Assembly (NCBI RefSeq): GCF_017355185.1
Contig: NZ_JADILJ010000020.1
Span: 1-64,000 of the forward strand
Length of the DNA stretch: 64,000 bases
Direction of reading: 5' to 3'
Source: Rathayibacter sp. SD072
Lineage (GTDB): Bacteria > Actinomycetota > Actinomycetes > Actinomycetales > Microbacteriaceae
A program made the translations under genes and the position numbers. The notes beneath the pieces are model-generated. The model made no database searches and had not been told where the DNA came from. It saw only the letters and a program-made list of their open reading frames with translations. This document shows positions 44,242 to 52,711 of the stretch, in pieces (within the stretch, counting starts at the first letter, position 1; every line of letters starts with the position of its first letter).

Positions 44242-45519
44242 ATGAGAATCCTCCTGGTCGGCGCCGGCGGCGTCGGCGACGCCTTCGCCCGGATCGCCGC
44301 CCGTCGCACCTTCTTCGAGCAGATCATCGTCTGCGACTACGAGCTCGCCCGGGCCGAGCGCACCGTCGCCTGGATCGCCGAGCGCCACGGCGTCGAGGGA
44401 GTCGAGGACCGCTTCGTCGCCGCCCGCATCGACGCCTCCGACGCCGAGAGCGTCGAGACCGTGGCGCGCGCTCACGGCGCCACCCACGTGATGAACGCCG
44501 TCGAGCCCAAATTCGTGCCGACGATCTTCGCCGGAGCGCTCGCCGCCGGAGCGGACTACGTCGACATGGCCATGAGCCTGTCGCGCCCGCACCCCGACGA
44601 GCCGCACGCGCAGACGGGGGTCAAGCTCGGCGACGAGCAGTTCGAGGCGGCGGGGGAGTGGGAGTCGCGCGGGCGGCTCGCCCTCGTCGGCATGGGCGTC
44701 GAGCCCGGCCTCTCGGACGTCTTCGCCCGCTACGCGTCCGACCACCTCTTCGACGAGATCGACGAGCTGGGCGTGCGCGACGGCGCGAACCTCGTGGTGC
44801 GCGACGAGAGCGGGGCCGAGGTCTTCGCTCCCTCCTTCTCGATCTGGACGACGATCGAGGAGTGCCTGAACCCGCCGGTGGTCTACGAGGAGGGACGGGG
44901 CTGGTTCACCACGCCGCCCTTCTCCGAGCCCGAGGTGTTCGAGTTCCCCGAGGGCATCGGCCCCGTCGAGTGCGTCAACGTCGAGCACGAGGAGGTGCTC
45001 CTCATGCCGCGCTGGCTCGAGGCGAAGCGGGTCACCTTCAAGTACGGGCTCGGCGAGCAGTTCATCGGCGTCCTGCGCACTCTGCACCTGCTGGGCCTGG
45101 ACGGCGTCGAGCCGATCCGGGTGCGCTCCTCGGAGGGCCCCGTGATGGTCGCTCCGCGCGACGTGGTCGCGGCCGCACTGCCCGACCCCGCGGGCATCGG
45201 CCCCCGCATGACCGGCAAGACCTGCGCGGGCCTGTGGGTCAGCGGCGCGAAGGACGGCGCCCACCGCGAGGTGTACCTCTACCACGTGAGCGACAACGAG
45301 TGGACGATGGCCGAGTACGGCGCCCAGTGCGTGGTCTGGCAGACGGCGCTGAACCCCGTCGTGGCCCTCGAGATGCTCGCCACCGGCGCCTGGTCGGGCG
45401 CGGGGGTGCTCGGTCCCGAGGCGTTCGACGCGGCTCCGTTCCTCGAGCTGATGGCGCGCCCGATCGAGGAGGGCGGGTACGGCCAGGCCTGGCACGTCCG
45501 CGAGGACACGCGACCCTAG
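44242..45519 (+). CDS. saccharopine dehydrogenase family protein
   Basis: A 425-residue protein starting MRILLVGAGGVGDAFARIAARR, a Rossmann loop of the G-x-G-x-x-G form. The NADP domain covers about 1-130 (MNAVEPKFVPTIFAGALAAGADYVDMA). The C-terminal domain follows, with ALVGMGVEPGLSDVFARYA near 150. The nearest known relatives are carboxynorspermidine and saccharopine-type dehydrogenases, which reductively couple an amine with a keto or aldehyde compound. No polyamine or lysine genes are adjacent, so the substrate is unknown. Confidence 0.87.
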   Translation: MRILLVGAGGVGDAFARIAARRTFFEQIIVCDYELARAERTVAWIAERHGVEGVEDRFVAARIDASDAESVETVARAHGATHVMNAVEPKFVPTIFAGALAAGADYVDMAMSLSRPHPDEPHAQTGVKLGDEQFEAAGEWESRGRLALVGMGVEPGLSDVFARYASDHLFDEIDELGVRDGANLVVRDESGAEVFAPSFSIWTTIEECLNPPVVYEEGRGWFTTPPFSEPEVFEFPEGIGPVECVNVEHEEVLLMPRWLEAKRVTFKYGLGEQFIGVLRTLHLLGLDGVEPIRVRSSEGPVMVAPRDVVAAALPDPAGIGPRMTGKTCAGLWVSGAKDGAHREVYLYHVSDNEWTMAEYGAQCVVWQTALNPVVALEMLATGAWSGAGVLGPEAFDAAPFLELMARPIEEGGYGQAWHVREDTRP

Positions 45520-45522
45520 GCT
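45517..45522 (+). promoter_or_regulatory. -10 box of a probably leaderless promoter
   Basis: TAGGCT ends six bases before the ATG at 45529. Its first three bases are the stop codon of the previous gene. Confidence 0.45.
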
Positions 45523-45528
45523 GAGCGC

Positions 45529-47394
45529 ATGACCAACGACGACGGGCTCGCCTCGGCGAGGGACGAGGCGCGAGCGGCACTCGAGGCCGCCCGCGCACTG
45601 CAGGCCGAGGCGGCTCGGGCCCTCGAGCGCGCCGAGGCGGCCGCCGCGGCTCTGGGCGCCGTCTCGGGTCCGGAGGAGGCCAGCGCGGTCGTCGACGACG
45701 TCCGGTTCGTCGAGGCGGTGCAGGGCGACGCGGCTCCCGAGGCGGTTCCGGCGGCCCCGGGCCCCCTCGCCGAATCGTCCGTCGACGCCGTCCGCGCCGG
45801 CTACGCCTTCGCCGGACCGGTCCTCGAGCTCGGCGCCCTCGTCAACGGCGAGGCCCGTCCCGACGTCCCCGTCCGCCTGCCGCTCGGCATGCTCAACCGC
45901 CACGGTCTCGTCGTGGGCGCGACCGGCACCGGCAAGACCAAGACGCTGCAGGTCCTCGCCGAGCAGCTCTCGGCCGCCGGAGTCCCGGTGTTCGCCGCCG
46001 ACATCAAGGGCGACCTCTCGGGTCTCGCGACCCCCGGCACCGCCGACGAGAAGCTCCTCGCCCGCACCCGAACCATCGGCCAGGAGTGGCGGGCCGACGC
46101 GTCTCCCGCCGAGTTCTTCGCCCTGGGCGGTATCGGCACGGGCGTCCCCGTGCGCGCGACCGTCACCGGGTTCGGCCCGCTGCTGCTGTCGAAGGTCCTG
46201 GGTCTGAACGCGACCCAGGAGTCGAGCCTCGGCCTCGTCTTCCACTACGCCGAGGGCGAGGGCCTCCCGCTGGTCGACCTGTCGGACCTCCGCGCCGTGC
46301 TCACCTACCTCGTCGGCGACGAGGGCAAGGGGGAGCTCGCCGAGCTGGGCGGTCTGTCCAAGGCCACCGCGGGCGTCATCCTCCGCGAGCTCATCGCGTT
46401 CGCCGACCAGGGCGCCGACGTGTTCTTCGGCGAGCCCGAGATCGACACCGCCGAGTTCCTCCGCACCACCGCCGACGGCCGCGGCGTCGTGAGCCTGCTC
46501 GAGGTCCCCGGAGTCGCGGACCGGCCCGCGCTCTTCTCGACGTTCCTGATGTGGCTGCTCGCCGACCTCTTCAACGACCTGCCCGAGGTGGGCGACCTCG
46601 ACCGCCCGAAGCTCGTCTTCTTCTTCGACGAGGCGCATCTGCTCTTCCGCGACGCCTCGAAGGACTTCCTCGCGGCGATCACCCAGACCGTGCGCCTCAT
46701 CCGCTCGAAGGGGGTCGGCATCGTCTTCGTCACGCAGACGCCCAAGGACGTCCCGGGCGACGTCCTCGCGCAGCTCGGCTCGCGCATCCAGCACCAGCTG
46801 CGCTCCCACACGCCCGACGACGCGAAGGCGCTGAGAGCCACCGTGTCCACGTACCCGGAGTCGGACTACGACCTCGGCGAGACGCTCCAGGCACTGCCGA
46901 TCGGCGAGGCGATCGTGACGGTCATGAACGAGCGCGGAGCCCCCACCCCGGTCGCCTGGACGCGCCTGCGCGCACCGCAGGGCTCGATGTCGCCGACCCC
47001 GGAGTCGGAGCGGGAGGCGAGCGTGCAGCGCTCCCCGCTGCTCGCGCGCTACGGCACCCCGCTCGACCGCGACTCCGCCCGCGAGATCCTCACCCGTCGG
47101 CTCGACGCCGCCGCCGACGCGGAGGAGGAGCGCCTCGCCGCCGAGGAGCGCGCCGAGGAGGAGGCCCGCCTCGCGAAGGAGCGGGCCCGCCGCGAGAAGG
47201 AGCGCGCGGCCGCCGAGCGCCGCGCCGACGCCGCCGCCGAGCGCACCCGCCGCCGCACCGCGCCGACTACCCGCAGCCGCACCTCCCGCGCCGACAAGGG
47301 CGTCGTCGAACAGGTCCTCGGGTCCTCGGTCGGCAAGACCCTGCTCCGCGAGGTCGTCCGAGGCATCTTCGGCACCGCCCGCCGCCGCCGCTGA
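45529..47394 (+). CDS. HerA-like ATPase, DUF853 family
   Basis: A 621-residue protein. Residues 1-45 form an Ala/Glu-rich coiled coil. The FtsK/HerA-type ATPase core has Walker A VGATGTGKTKTLQ near 128-136, ADIKGDLSGLATPG, and Walker B LVFFFDEAHLLFRDASKDFL near 365. A second conserved block is VTQTPKDVPGDVLAQLGSRI. The C-terminal 90 residues are a highly charged Glu/Arg coiled coil (EEERLAAEERAEEEARLA). It belongs with E. coli YjgR. The family is thought to move DNA, but its cellular role is not known. No NurA or Sir2 gene is adjacent, so it is not an obvious defence module. Confidence 0.88.
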   Translation: MTNDDGLASARDEARAALEAARALQAEAARALERAEAAAAALGAVSGPEEASAVVDDVRFVEAVQGDAAPEAVPAAPGPLAESSVDAVRAGYAFAGPVLELGALVNGEARPDVPVRLPLGMLNRHGLVVGATGTGKTKTLQVLAEQLSAAGVPVFAADIKGDLSGLATPGTADEKLLARTRTIGQEWRADASPAEFFALGGIGTGVPVRATVTGFGPLLLSKVLGLNATQESSLGLVFHYAEGEGLPLVDLSDLRAVLTYLVGDEGKGELAELGGLSKATAGVILRELIAFADQGADVFFGEPEIDTAEFLRTTADGRGVVSLLEVPGVADRPALFSTFLMWLLADLFNDLPEVGDLDRPKLVFFFDEAHLLFRDASKDFLAAITQTVRLIRSKGVGIVFVTQTPKDVPGDVLAQLGSRIQHQLRSHTPDDAKALRATVSTYPESDYDLGETLQALPIGEAIVTVMNERGAPTPVAWTRLRAPQGSMSPTPESEREASVQRSPLLARYGTPLDRDSAREILTRRLDAAADAEEERLAAEERAEEEARLAKERARREKERAAAERRADAAAERTRRRTAPTTRSRTSRADKGVVEQVLGSSVGKTLLREVVRGIFGTARRRR

Positions 47395-47444
47395 CGGGGC
47401 CGCCGCCGCCGCTGCCGGGGCCGTCTGCGGCGTTGTCCTCGGTC

Positions 47445-47463
47445 GCGATACCGCCGGTATCGC
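47445..47463 (+). terminator. terminator hairpin after the HerA-like gene
   Basis: GCGATACC and GGTATCGC form a perfect 8-bp stem with a GCC loop, followed by TTCCTC. It lies 51 bases after the stop codon. Confidence 0.55.
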
Positions 47464-47499
47464 TTCCTCGTCCGCCTTGCAGCCGACCCCGTCAGCGGC

Positions 47500-47581
47500 G
47501 GCGGCCCTGTGGGCGCCTTCGACGAGGGCGGGCGGCGGCCCTGCGGGCGCCCCTCCAGGGGGTGGCGGCCCTGCGGGCACC
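47500..47581. repeat. three imperfect direct repeats of 18 bases
   Basis: GGCGGCCCTGYGGGCRCC occurs at 47500-47517, 47534-47551 and 47564-47581, spaced 34 and 30 bases apart. They lie in the 279-base gap between the HerA-like and TetR genes, with no gene visible. Confidence 0.6.
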
Positions 47582-47586
47582 ACCTG

Positions 47587-47624
47587 CTGATCGAGGAGCG
47601 CGCGCAGCGCGCGTATCGAGATCG
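47587..47624. repeat. REP-like palindrome
   Basis: TCGAGGAGCGCGCGC is followed by GCGCGTATCGAGA as an imperfect inverted repeat with CTGA before and TCGA after. As I recall, elements reading TCTCGATACGC...CTCGATCAG on the other strand are frequent between genes in Microbacteriaceae; a genome search would be needed to confirm copies. Confidence 0.5.
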
Positions 47625-47642
47625 ACCCGCGCCGGAGCACCC

Positions 47643-47664
47643 CGCTAACGTCCGCGTGTTAGCG
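47643..47664 (+). promoter_or_regulatory. TetR operator over its own promoter
   Basis: CGCTAAC (47643-47649) and GTTAGCG (47658-47664) are perfect 7-bp arms around eight bases. The second arm contains TAGCGT (47660-47665), a -10 box eight bases before the GTG at 47674. Binding would block this promoter, so the gene is probably autorepressed. Confidence 0.6.
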
Positions 47665-47673
47665 TCACTCCTC

Positions 47674-48360
47674 GTGACCGAGAGCCTCAGCACCCGAGAC
47701 CGCATCCTCCGGGCGACCGCCGAGCTGCTGGCCGAGGGAGGCCGCGACGCCGTCTCGACCCGCGCGATCAGCTCGGCGGCCGGCGTCCAGGCGCCCACCA
47801 TCTACCGCACCTTCGGCGACCTCCGCGGACTGCTCGACTCCGTCGTCGCCGCGGGTGTCGCCGACGCCGTGGCCGAGTTCGAGCGCGGCGACGCCCCGGA
47901 GGATCCCGTCGACGCCCTCCGCGCCGCCTGGGACCAGCACGTCGCCTTCGGACTCGCGCAGCCGCACGTCTACGCGCTGATGTTCACCGCCCGCCCGGGG
48001 GAGGAGTCGGAGGCCGCGCGCCTGTCCCTCGGAGCGCTGCTCGCGCACGTCCGCGCCGTCGCGGAGGCCGGACGGCTCACCGTCGATGTCGAGCACGCCG
48101 CCCGGCTGCTCCAGTCCGCGGCCCTCGGCTGCACTCTGACGCTCACCGCCGGCCACGACGGCGACGACGACCTGTCCTCGCGCTCCCGCGAGGCGGTCCT
48201 CGCGGCGATCACGACGTCGGAGGCGGGACCCACCGATCCCGCGGCCCGCGCCCTCGTCGCCCACGCGGTCGCCCTGCGTGCGGCGCTGGGCTCGGTCGAC
48301 GTCCTGAGCGACGCCGAGCGGACGCTGCTCGAGGAGTGGCTCGTCCGCATCGCCCGCTGA
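47674..48360 (+). CDS. TetR/AcrR-family transcriptional regulator
   Basis: A 228-residue protein from a GTG start (VTESLSTRDRILRATAELLA). The helix-turn-helix is AVSTRAISSAAGVQAPTIYRTFGD near 30-53, followed by a C-terminal ligand domain with WDQHVAFGLAQPHVYALMF. The start was chosen because the -10/operator lies just upstream and codons before it would fall in repeats. No divergent partner gene is present: neighbours are the HerA-like gene on the same strand and a tRNA. Its targets, other than itself, lie elsewhere or are unknown. Confidence 0.88.
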   Translation: MTESLSTRDRILRATAELLAEGGRDAVSTRAISSAAGVQAPTIYRTFGDLRGLLDSVVAAGVADAVAEFERGDAPEDPVDALRAAWDQHVAFGLAQPHVYALMFTARPGEESEAARLSLGALLAHVRAVAEAGRLTVDVEHAARLLQSAALGCTLTLTAGHDGDDDLSSRSREAVLAAITTSEAGPTDPAARALVAHAVALRAALGSVDVLSDAERTLLEEWLVRIAR

Positions 48361-48410
48361 TCCGCACGGCCCGCTGACGAGGTTCCGACCCTCGACACCG
48401 GCCCCCCGGG

Positions 48411-48455
48411 AAAAGGAGAACGGTGCCCGTGCTGGCGAGAGCGACGGACACCGTT
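48411..48455 (-). terminator. Rho-independent terminator of tRNA-Ser
   Basis: Arms 48419-48430 and 48444-48455 pair at 11 of 12 positions (one G-U). On the minus strand the stem is followed by CTCCTTTT, a short U-tract. It begins four bases past the tRNA 3' end. Confidence 0.75.
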
Positions 48456-48458
48456 CGG

Positions 48459-48543
48459 CGGAGGATGGGGGATTCGAACCCCCGAGGGCTTTCACCCAAC
48501 ACGCTTTCCAAGCGTGCGCCATAGGCCACTAGGCGAATCCTCC
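48459..48543 (-). tRNA. tRNA-Ser (anticodon GGA)
   Basis: An 85-base tRNA with the long variable arm of serine tRNAs. The acceptor stem GGAGGAT pairs with ATCCTCC, followed by discriminator G. The anticodon loop is CTTGGAAAG, giving GGA (reads UCC/UCU). The T-arm contains GGGGGTTCGAATCCCCC. CCA is not encoded. A -10-like TAGTGT lies about 30 bases upstream (minus strand, 48572-48577). Confidence 0.95.
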
Positions 48544-48635
48544 AGGCGCGACCGTGATCGCGACCTCATGCACACTACACGGAACCGAGGCCTGCTGCAG
48601 ACCACGGGGCGCTCGTCACCTCCCGCGGATCGGGT

Positions 48636-48641
48636 TAGACT
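48636..48641 (+). promoter_or_regulatory. -10 box of the SRP RNA gene
   Basis: TAGACT lies seven bases before the first paired base of the SRP RNA at 48649, the spacing expected for its start site. Confidence 0.55.
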
Positions 48642-48648
48642 GTCTCCC

Positions 48649-48736
48649 GGCTCCCCGCGTGGCGCCATCCAGGCCAACTCCCCCAGGGCGGAAACGCAGC
48701 AAGGGTAACCGGGCTCTGGCGGGTGCGCGGGGGGTC
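48649..48736 (+). ncRNA. ffs: signal recognition particle RNA, small bacterial type (4.5S)
   Basis: The terminal stem pairs GGCTCCCCGCG (48649-48659) with CGCGGGGGGTC (48726-48736). The apical domain contains CCAGGGCGGAAACGCAGCA and AAGGGTAACCGGGCTCTGG. This holds the GGAA-type tetraloop and the asymmetric loop that Ffh binds, in the form seen in actinobacteria. It forms the particle that targets membrane proteins to the translocon. It is divergent from tRNA-Ser. Confidence 0.9.
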
Positions 48737-48838
48737 TTCCTCCGTTAACGGGACCCGCACGGCTCCTCCCCAGCCCGCCTCGCGTGCACGCTCTCCCATC
48801 CTGGAGCGACTGCCCAGTCTCGCCGCGGGCACCGTCGG

Positions 48839-48844
48839 TAGGGT
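48839..48844 (+). promoter_or_regulatory. -10 box of pta
   Basis: TAGGGT ends seven bases before the ATG at 48852, so the pta mRNA is probably leaderless. Confidence 0.45.
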
Positions 48845-48851
48845 GGCTCCG

Positions 48852-50996
48852 ATGGTCCAGAGCATCTACATCTCGTCCGCTGAAGGTCACTCCGGCAAGT
48901 CCACGGTCGCCCTCGGCGTCCTCGACATGCTCAGCAGCCAGGTGCAGCGGGTGGGCGTCTTCCGCCCTATCGCCCGCTCCACCTCCGAGCCCGACTACGT
49001 GCTCGAGATGCTGCTCGGCCACTCCGACTCCGGTCTCGCCTACGACGACTGCATCGGCGTGACCTACGAGGACGTGCACGCCGACGGCGAGGCCGCCCTC
49101 TCGCGCATCGTCGAGCGCTACAAGGGCGTCGAGGCGCAGTGCGACGCCGTCGTGATCCTCGGCTCCGACTACACCGACGTCGGCAGCCCCACCGAGCTGG
49201 GCTACAACGCCCGCATCGCCGCCAACCTCGGCGCCCCCGTCCTGCTGGTGCTCACCGGGCGCGACGTGTCCCGGAGCGAGCAGCTGGGCCAGGCGCCCGC
49301 GCGCACCCCGGAGGAGATGCGGCAGATCACCGAGCTCGCCGCGGTCGAGCTGCGCACCGCGCACGCCACGCTCATCGGAGTGGTCGCCAACCGCGCTGAT
49401 CCCGCCACCGCCACCTCCGCCGTCGAGGCGATCCGCGGGGGACTGCCGGCGGGCGTCCCCGTCTGGGCCATCCGCGAGGATCCGTTCCTCGTCGCGCCCA
49501 GCGTGTCCCGGCTCGTCGAGGCGGTCGACGGGGTCGTCGTCGCCGGCGACCCCGAGCTGCTCGGCCGCGAGGCGCTCGGCGTCGTCGTCGCCGGCATGTC
49601 GATGGTCAACGTGCTCCCGCGACTCATGGAGGGCGGCGTCGTCATCGTCCCGGGCGACCGGCCCGAGGTCGTGCTCGCGGTGATCATGGCGCACGCCTCC
49701 GGCAACTTCCCGACCGTCTCGGCGATCATCCTCAACGGCGGCTTCGAGCTGCCCGAGCCGATCGTCCGCCTGATCGAGGGCGTCGACACCCCGCTGCCGA
49801 TCATCATGACCGAGCTCGGCACGTACGACACCGCCGTGCGCGTCACCGCCGCCCGCGGCCGCCTCGCCGCCGACTCGCCGCGCAAGCGCGACACCTCCCT
49901 CGCCCTCTTCGAGGAGGCGATCGACGCGGTCGAGCTGCTGACCCTGCTCGACGTCGGGCGGTCCGACGTCGTCACGCCGCTCATGTTCGAGTACGGGCTC
50001 ATCGAGCGCGCCCGCATCGCCGACCGCCACATCGTGCTGCCCGAGGGCGGCGACGACCGCATCCTGCGCGCCGCGGCCACCGTGCTCAAGCGCGGCATCG
50101 CGCGCCTGACGATCCTGGGCGAGGAGTCGGAGGTGCGCGGCCGGGCCGCGGGCCTCGGCGTCGACATCGACGGCGCACGCGTGCTCAGCGTCCTCGATCC
50201 CGAGCACCGCGCGCGGTTCGCCGAGGAGTACGCCCGCATCCGCGCGCACAAGGGCATCACCTACGACCACGCCTTCGACACCGTCACCGACGTCTCGTAC
50301 TTCGGCACGATGATGGTGCAGCTCGGCCTCGCCGACGGCATGGTCTCGGGCGCCGCGCACACGACGGCGCACACCATCCGCCCCGGCTTCGAGATCATCA
50401 AGACCAGCCCCGGCGTCTCGGTGGTCTCGAGCGTCTTCCTGATGGCGCTCGCCGACCGCGTGCTCGTCTACGGCGACTGCGCGGTGAACCCCGATCCCAC
50501 CGAGGCGCAGCTGGCCGACATCGCGATCTCCTCGGCCGAGACCGCGCAGCAGTTCGGCATCGACCCGCGCATCGCGATGCTCTCGTACTCCACCGGCGAG
50601 AGCGGGGCCGGAGCCGACGTCGAGAAGGTGCGCGCCGCGACGGCGCTGGTGCGCGAGCGCCGTCCCGACCTGCTGGTCGAGGGTCCGATCCAGTACGACG
50701 CGGCAGCGGACGCGGCGGTCGCCGCCTCGAAGATGCCCGGCTCGCAGGTCGCCGGCCGCGCCACCGTGTTCATCTTCCCGGACCTCAACACGGGCAACAA
50801 CACCTACAAGGCGGTCCAGCGCTCGGCCGGAGCAGTCGCGATCGGCCCCGTCCTGCAGGGCCTCCGCAAGCCCGTCAACGACCTCAGCCGCGGCGCCCTC
50901 GTCCAGGACATCGTCAACACCGTCGCGATCACGGCCATCCAGGCCGCGACGCAGGCGATCGTGCCGCCCACCTCCGCCATCCCCGTCGTGCGCTGA
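48852..50996 (+). CDS. pta: phosphate acetyltransferase, long form
   Basis: A 714-residue cytoplasmic enzyme that interconverts acetyl-CoA and acetyl phosphate. The N-terminal P-loop-like domain has SSAEGHSGKSTVALG at about 8-22. A DRTGG domain covers about 220-330. The catalytic PTA domain from about 380 has DRHIVLPEGGDDRILRAA, SGAAHTTAHTIRPGFEIIKT and GPIQYDAAADAAVAASKMPGS. The length matches the long, regulated E. coli type rather than the short 330-residue form. It is followed after 49 bases by ackA, the usual partner. Confidence 0.95.
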   Translation: MVQSIYISSAEGHSGKSTVALGVLDMLSSQVQRVGVFRPIARSTSEPDYVLEMLLGHSDSGLAYDDCIGVTYEDVHADGEAALSRIVERYKGVEAQCDAVVILGSDYTDVGSPTELGYNARIAANLGAPVLLVLTGRDVSRSEQLGQAPARTPEEMRQITELAAVELRTAHATLIGVVANRADPATATSAVEAIRGGLPAGVPVWAIREDPFLVAPSVSRLVEAVDGVVVAGDPELLGREALGVVVAGMSMVNVLPRLMEGGVVIVPGDRPEVVLAVIMAHASGNFPTVSAIILNGGFELPEPIVRLIEGVDTPLPIIMTELGTYDTAVRVTAARGRLAADSPRKRDTSLALFEEAIDAVELLTLLDVGRSDVVTPLMFEYGLIERARIADRHIVLPEGGDDRILRAAATVLKRGIARLTILGEESEVRGRAAGLGVDIDGARVLSVLDPEHRARFAEEYARIRAHKGITYDHAFDTVTDVSYFGTMMVQLGLADGMVSGAAHTTAHTIRPGFEIIKTSPGVSVVSSVFLMALADRVLVYGDCAVNPDPTEAQLADIAISSAETAQQFGIDPRIAMLSYSTGESGAGADVEKVRAATALVRERRPDLLVEGPIQYDAAADAAVAASKMPGSQVAGRATVFIFPDLNTGNNTYKAVQRSAGAVAIGPVLQGLRKPVNDLSRGALVQDIVNTVAITAIQAATQAIVPPTSAIPVVR

Positions 50997-51045
50997 CGCC
51001 ACCCACGTCGCCGCCCCTCCGACCCCGACCCCCAGGAGTCCCCTC

Positions 51046-52230
51046 ATGTCCGTCGTCCTCGTCGTCAACAGCGGTTCGTCGTCGTTCAAGTACCAGCTCA
51101 TCGAGATGACGACGGAGGAGACGCTCGCGAGCGGCCTCGTCGAGCGGATCGGCGAGGAGACGGGTCGCACGAAGCACACCCGCGACGGCGAGAGCATCGA
51201 GATCGAGGGCCCGATCCCGGACCACACGGCCGGGTTCGACGCCATGATCCGCGCCTTCGACGAGAACGGGCCGAGCCTGTCGGAGTTCCCGCCCGTCGCG
51301 GTCGGGCACCGCGTCGTGCACGGCGGCAAGCGCTTCTACGAGGCGACCGTCGTCACCGACCTCGTCAAGATCAACATCGAGGACCTCTCCGACCTCGCCC
51401 CCCTGCACAACCCGGCGAACCTCGAGGGCATCGAAGCCGCGCAGAAGGCGTTCCCCGACGTGCCGCACGTCGCCGTCTTCGACACCGCGTTCCACCACAC
51501 GCTGCCGCCCGAGGCGTCGACGTACGCGATCCCGGCCGAGCTCGCCGACAAGCACCGCATCCGCCGTTACGGCTTCCACGGCACGTCGCACAAGTTCGTG
51601 TCCGAGGCCGCCGCCGCCTACCTCGGCCGCCGCCGCTCCGATCTCACGACGATCGTCCTCCACCTCGGGAACGGCGCGTCGGTCTGCGCGGTCGACGGCG
51701 GAGCCTCGGTCGAGACCTCCATGGGCATGACCCCGCTCGAGGGGCTCGTCATGGGCACTCGCTCCGGTGACCTCGACCCGGCGGTCGTCTTCCACCTCGC
51801 CCGCAAGGCGGGCCTCTCGATCGACGAGCTCGACGCGGTCCTCAACCGCCGCAGCGGTCTCCTGGGCCTCTCCGGCCGCGGAGACATGCGCGACGTGCAG
51901 GAGGCGTCGGAGGCCGGCGACGAGAAGGCCGCCGCCGCCCTCGAGGTCTACTACCACCGCCTCCGCCACTACATCGGCGCGTACTACGCCCAGCTCGGCC
52001 GCGTCGACGCGATCGTCTTCACCGCCGGAGTCGGCGAGAACGTCCCCGCGGTCCGCGCCGGCGCCCTCCGCGGCCTCGAGGGCCTCGGCATCGAGCTCGA
52101 CCCCGAGCGCAACGCGGCCCGCGACCGCGGAGCCCGCCGCATCTCGACCGACGACTCCCGCGTCGCCGTCCTCGTCATCCCCACCAACGAGGAACTCGAG
52201 ATCGCCCGGCAGTCCTTGTCGGTCGTCTAG
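51046..52230 (+). CDS. ackA: acetate kinase
   Basis: A 394-residue ASKHA-fold kinase that makes ATP and acetate from acetyl phosphate, or the reverse. Family motifs are VVNSGSSSFKYQ at the N-terminus, HRVVHGG, FDTAFHHTLP (with the catalytic Asp), GFHGTSHKFVSE, LHLGNGASVCAV and MGTRSGDLDP. AGGAG lies upstream of the ATG. It is in an operon with pta and completes the acetate overflow/assimilation pathway. Confidence 0.96.
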   Translation: MSVVLVVNSGSSSFKYQLIEMTTEETLASGLVERIGEETGRTKHTRDGESIEIEGPIPDHTAGFDAMIRAFDENGPSLSEFPPVAVGHRVVHGGKRFYEATVVTDLVKINIEDLSDLAPLHNPANLEGIEAAQKAFPDVPHVAVFDTAFHHTLPPEASTYAIPAELADKHRIRRYGFHGTSHKFVSEAAAAYLGRRRSDLTTIVLHLGNGASVCAVDGGASVETSMGMTPLEGLVMGTRSGDLDPAVVFHLARKAGLSIDELDAVLNRRSGLLGLSGRGDMRDVQEASEAGDEKAAAALEVYYHRLRHYIGAYYAQLGRVDAIVFTAGVGENVPAVRAGALRGLEGLGIELDPERNAARDRGARRISTDDSRVAVLVIPTNEELEIARQSLSVV

Positions 52231-52711
52231 CCGCTGCGCCGCTCCAGGACCCGCGGTCGGCGTGCGAGGTGGTCGACGTCGGCTGCCCGCCGCCGACTCG
52301 GTCACCACGCAGGGGAGGGGGACTCGTCCTTCGAGAGCCCGGTCACCAGGACGCAGTTCTCGCTCCGCTCTCCGCCTGAGTTCTGCAGGCCGAGCGGTCC
52401 GCGACCGAGGTCAGGAGCTGCTCCGACGACCCGAATCGACTCGGCAAGCCCTGCCGACCTCGGTTGCGGACAGGACGACGAATCAGACAGGCGGTACCGG
52501 GCGGGAGGCCCGACGGCAGCTTCCCGTGGGCCCGCCGGAAATCGCCGGCACACGACTCCGGGCCACGCCTCCGACCCGGTCGGCTCGCCGCTGGGGACGG
52601 AGCTGCGCCCGTCCGCTCCGGAACGTCGGGCCCGCACCGCGGATCCCGGTGGAGCGCGTCGGACTGCTCTGACCGGTTCTCCGCTCGTCCTGCCCTTGCT
52701 CGCCCCGGCGA
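52231..52711. other. 481-base gap without a recognisable gene
   Basis: No frame here has a family-like protein with a ribosome site. A possible stem (52404-52412 with 52456-52464, 9 bp) encloses 43 bases and may be chance. The gap lies between the convergent ackA and TetR genes and could be the remains of a lost gene. Confidence 0.4.

Noticed and set aside
45529-47394. HerA-like ATPase considered as part of a HerA-based phage defence system
   Set aside because: No Sir2, DUF4297 or NurA partner is adjacent, and the sequence fits the YjgR/DUF853 branch.
47500-47581. Three spaced direct repeats considered as a CRISPR remnant
   Set aside because: Only three imperfect units of 18 bases, spacers of 12-16 bases, no cas genes.
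48514-48708. Small plus-strand frame across tRNA-Ser and the SRP RNA gene
   Set aside because: It overlaps two well-supported RNA genes and has no protein-like features.
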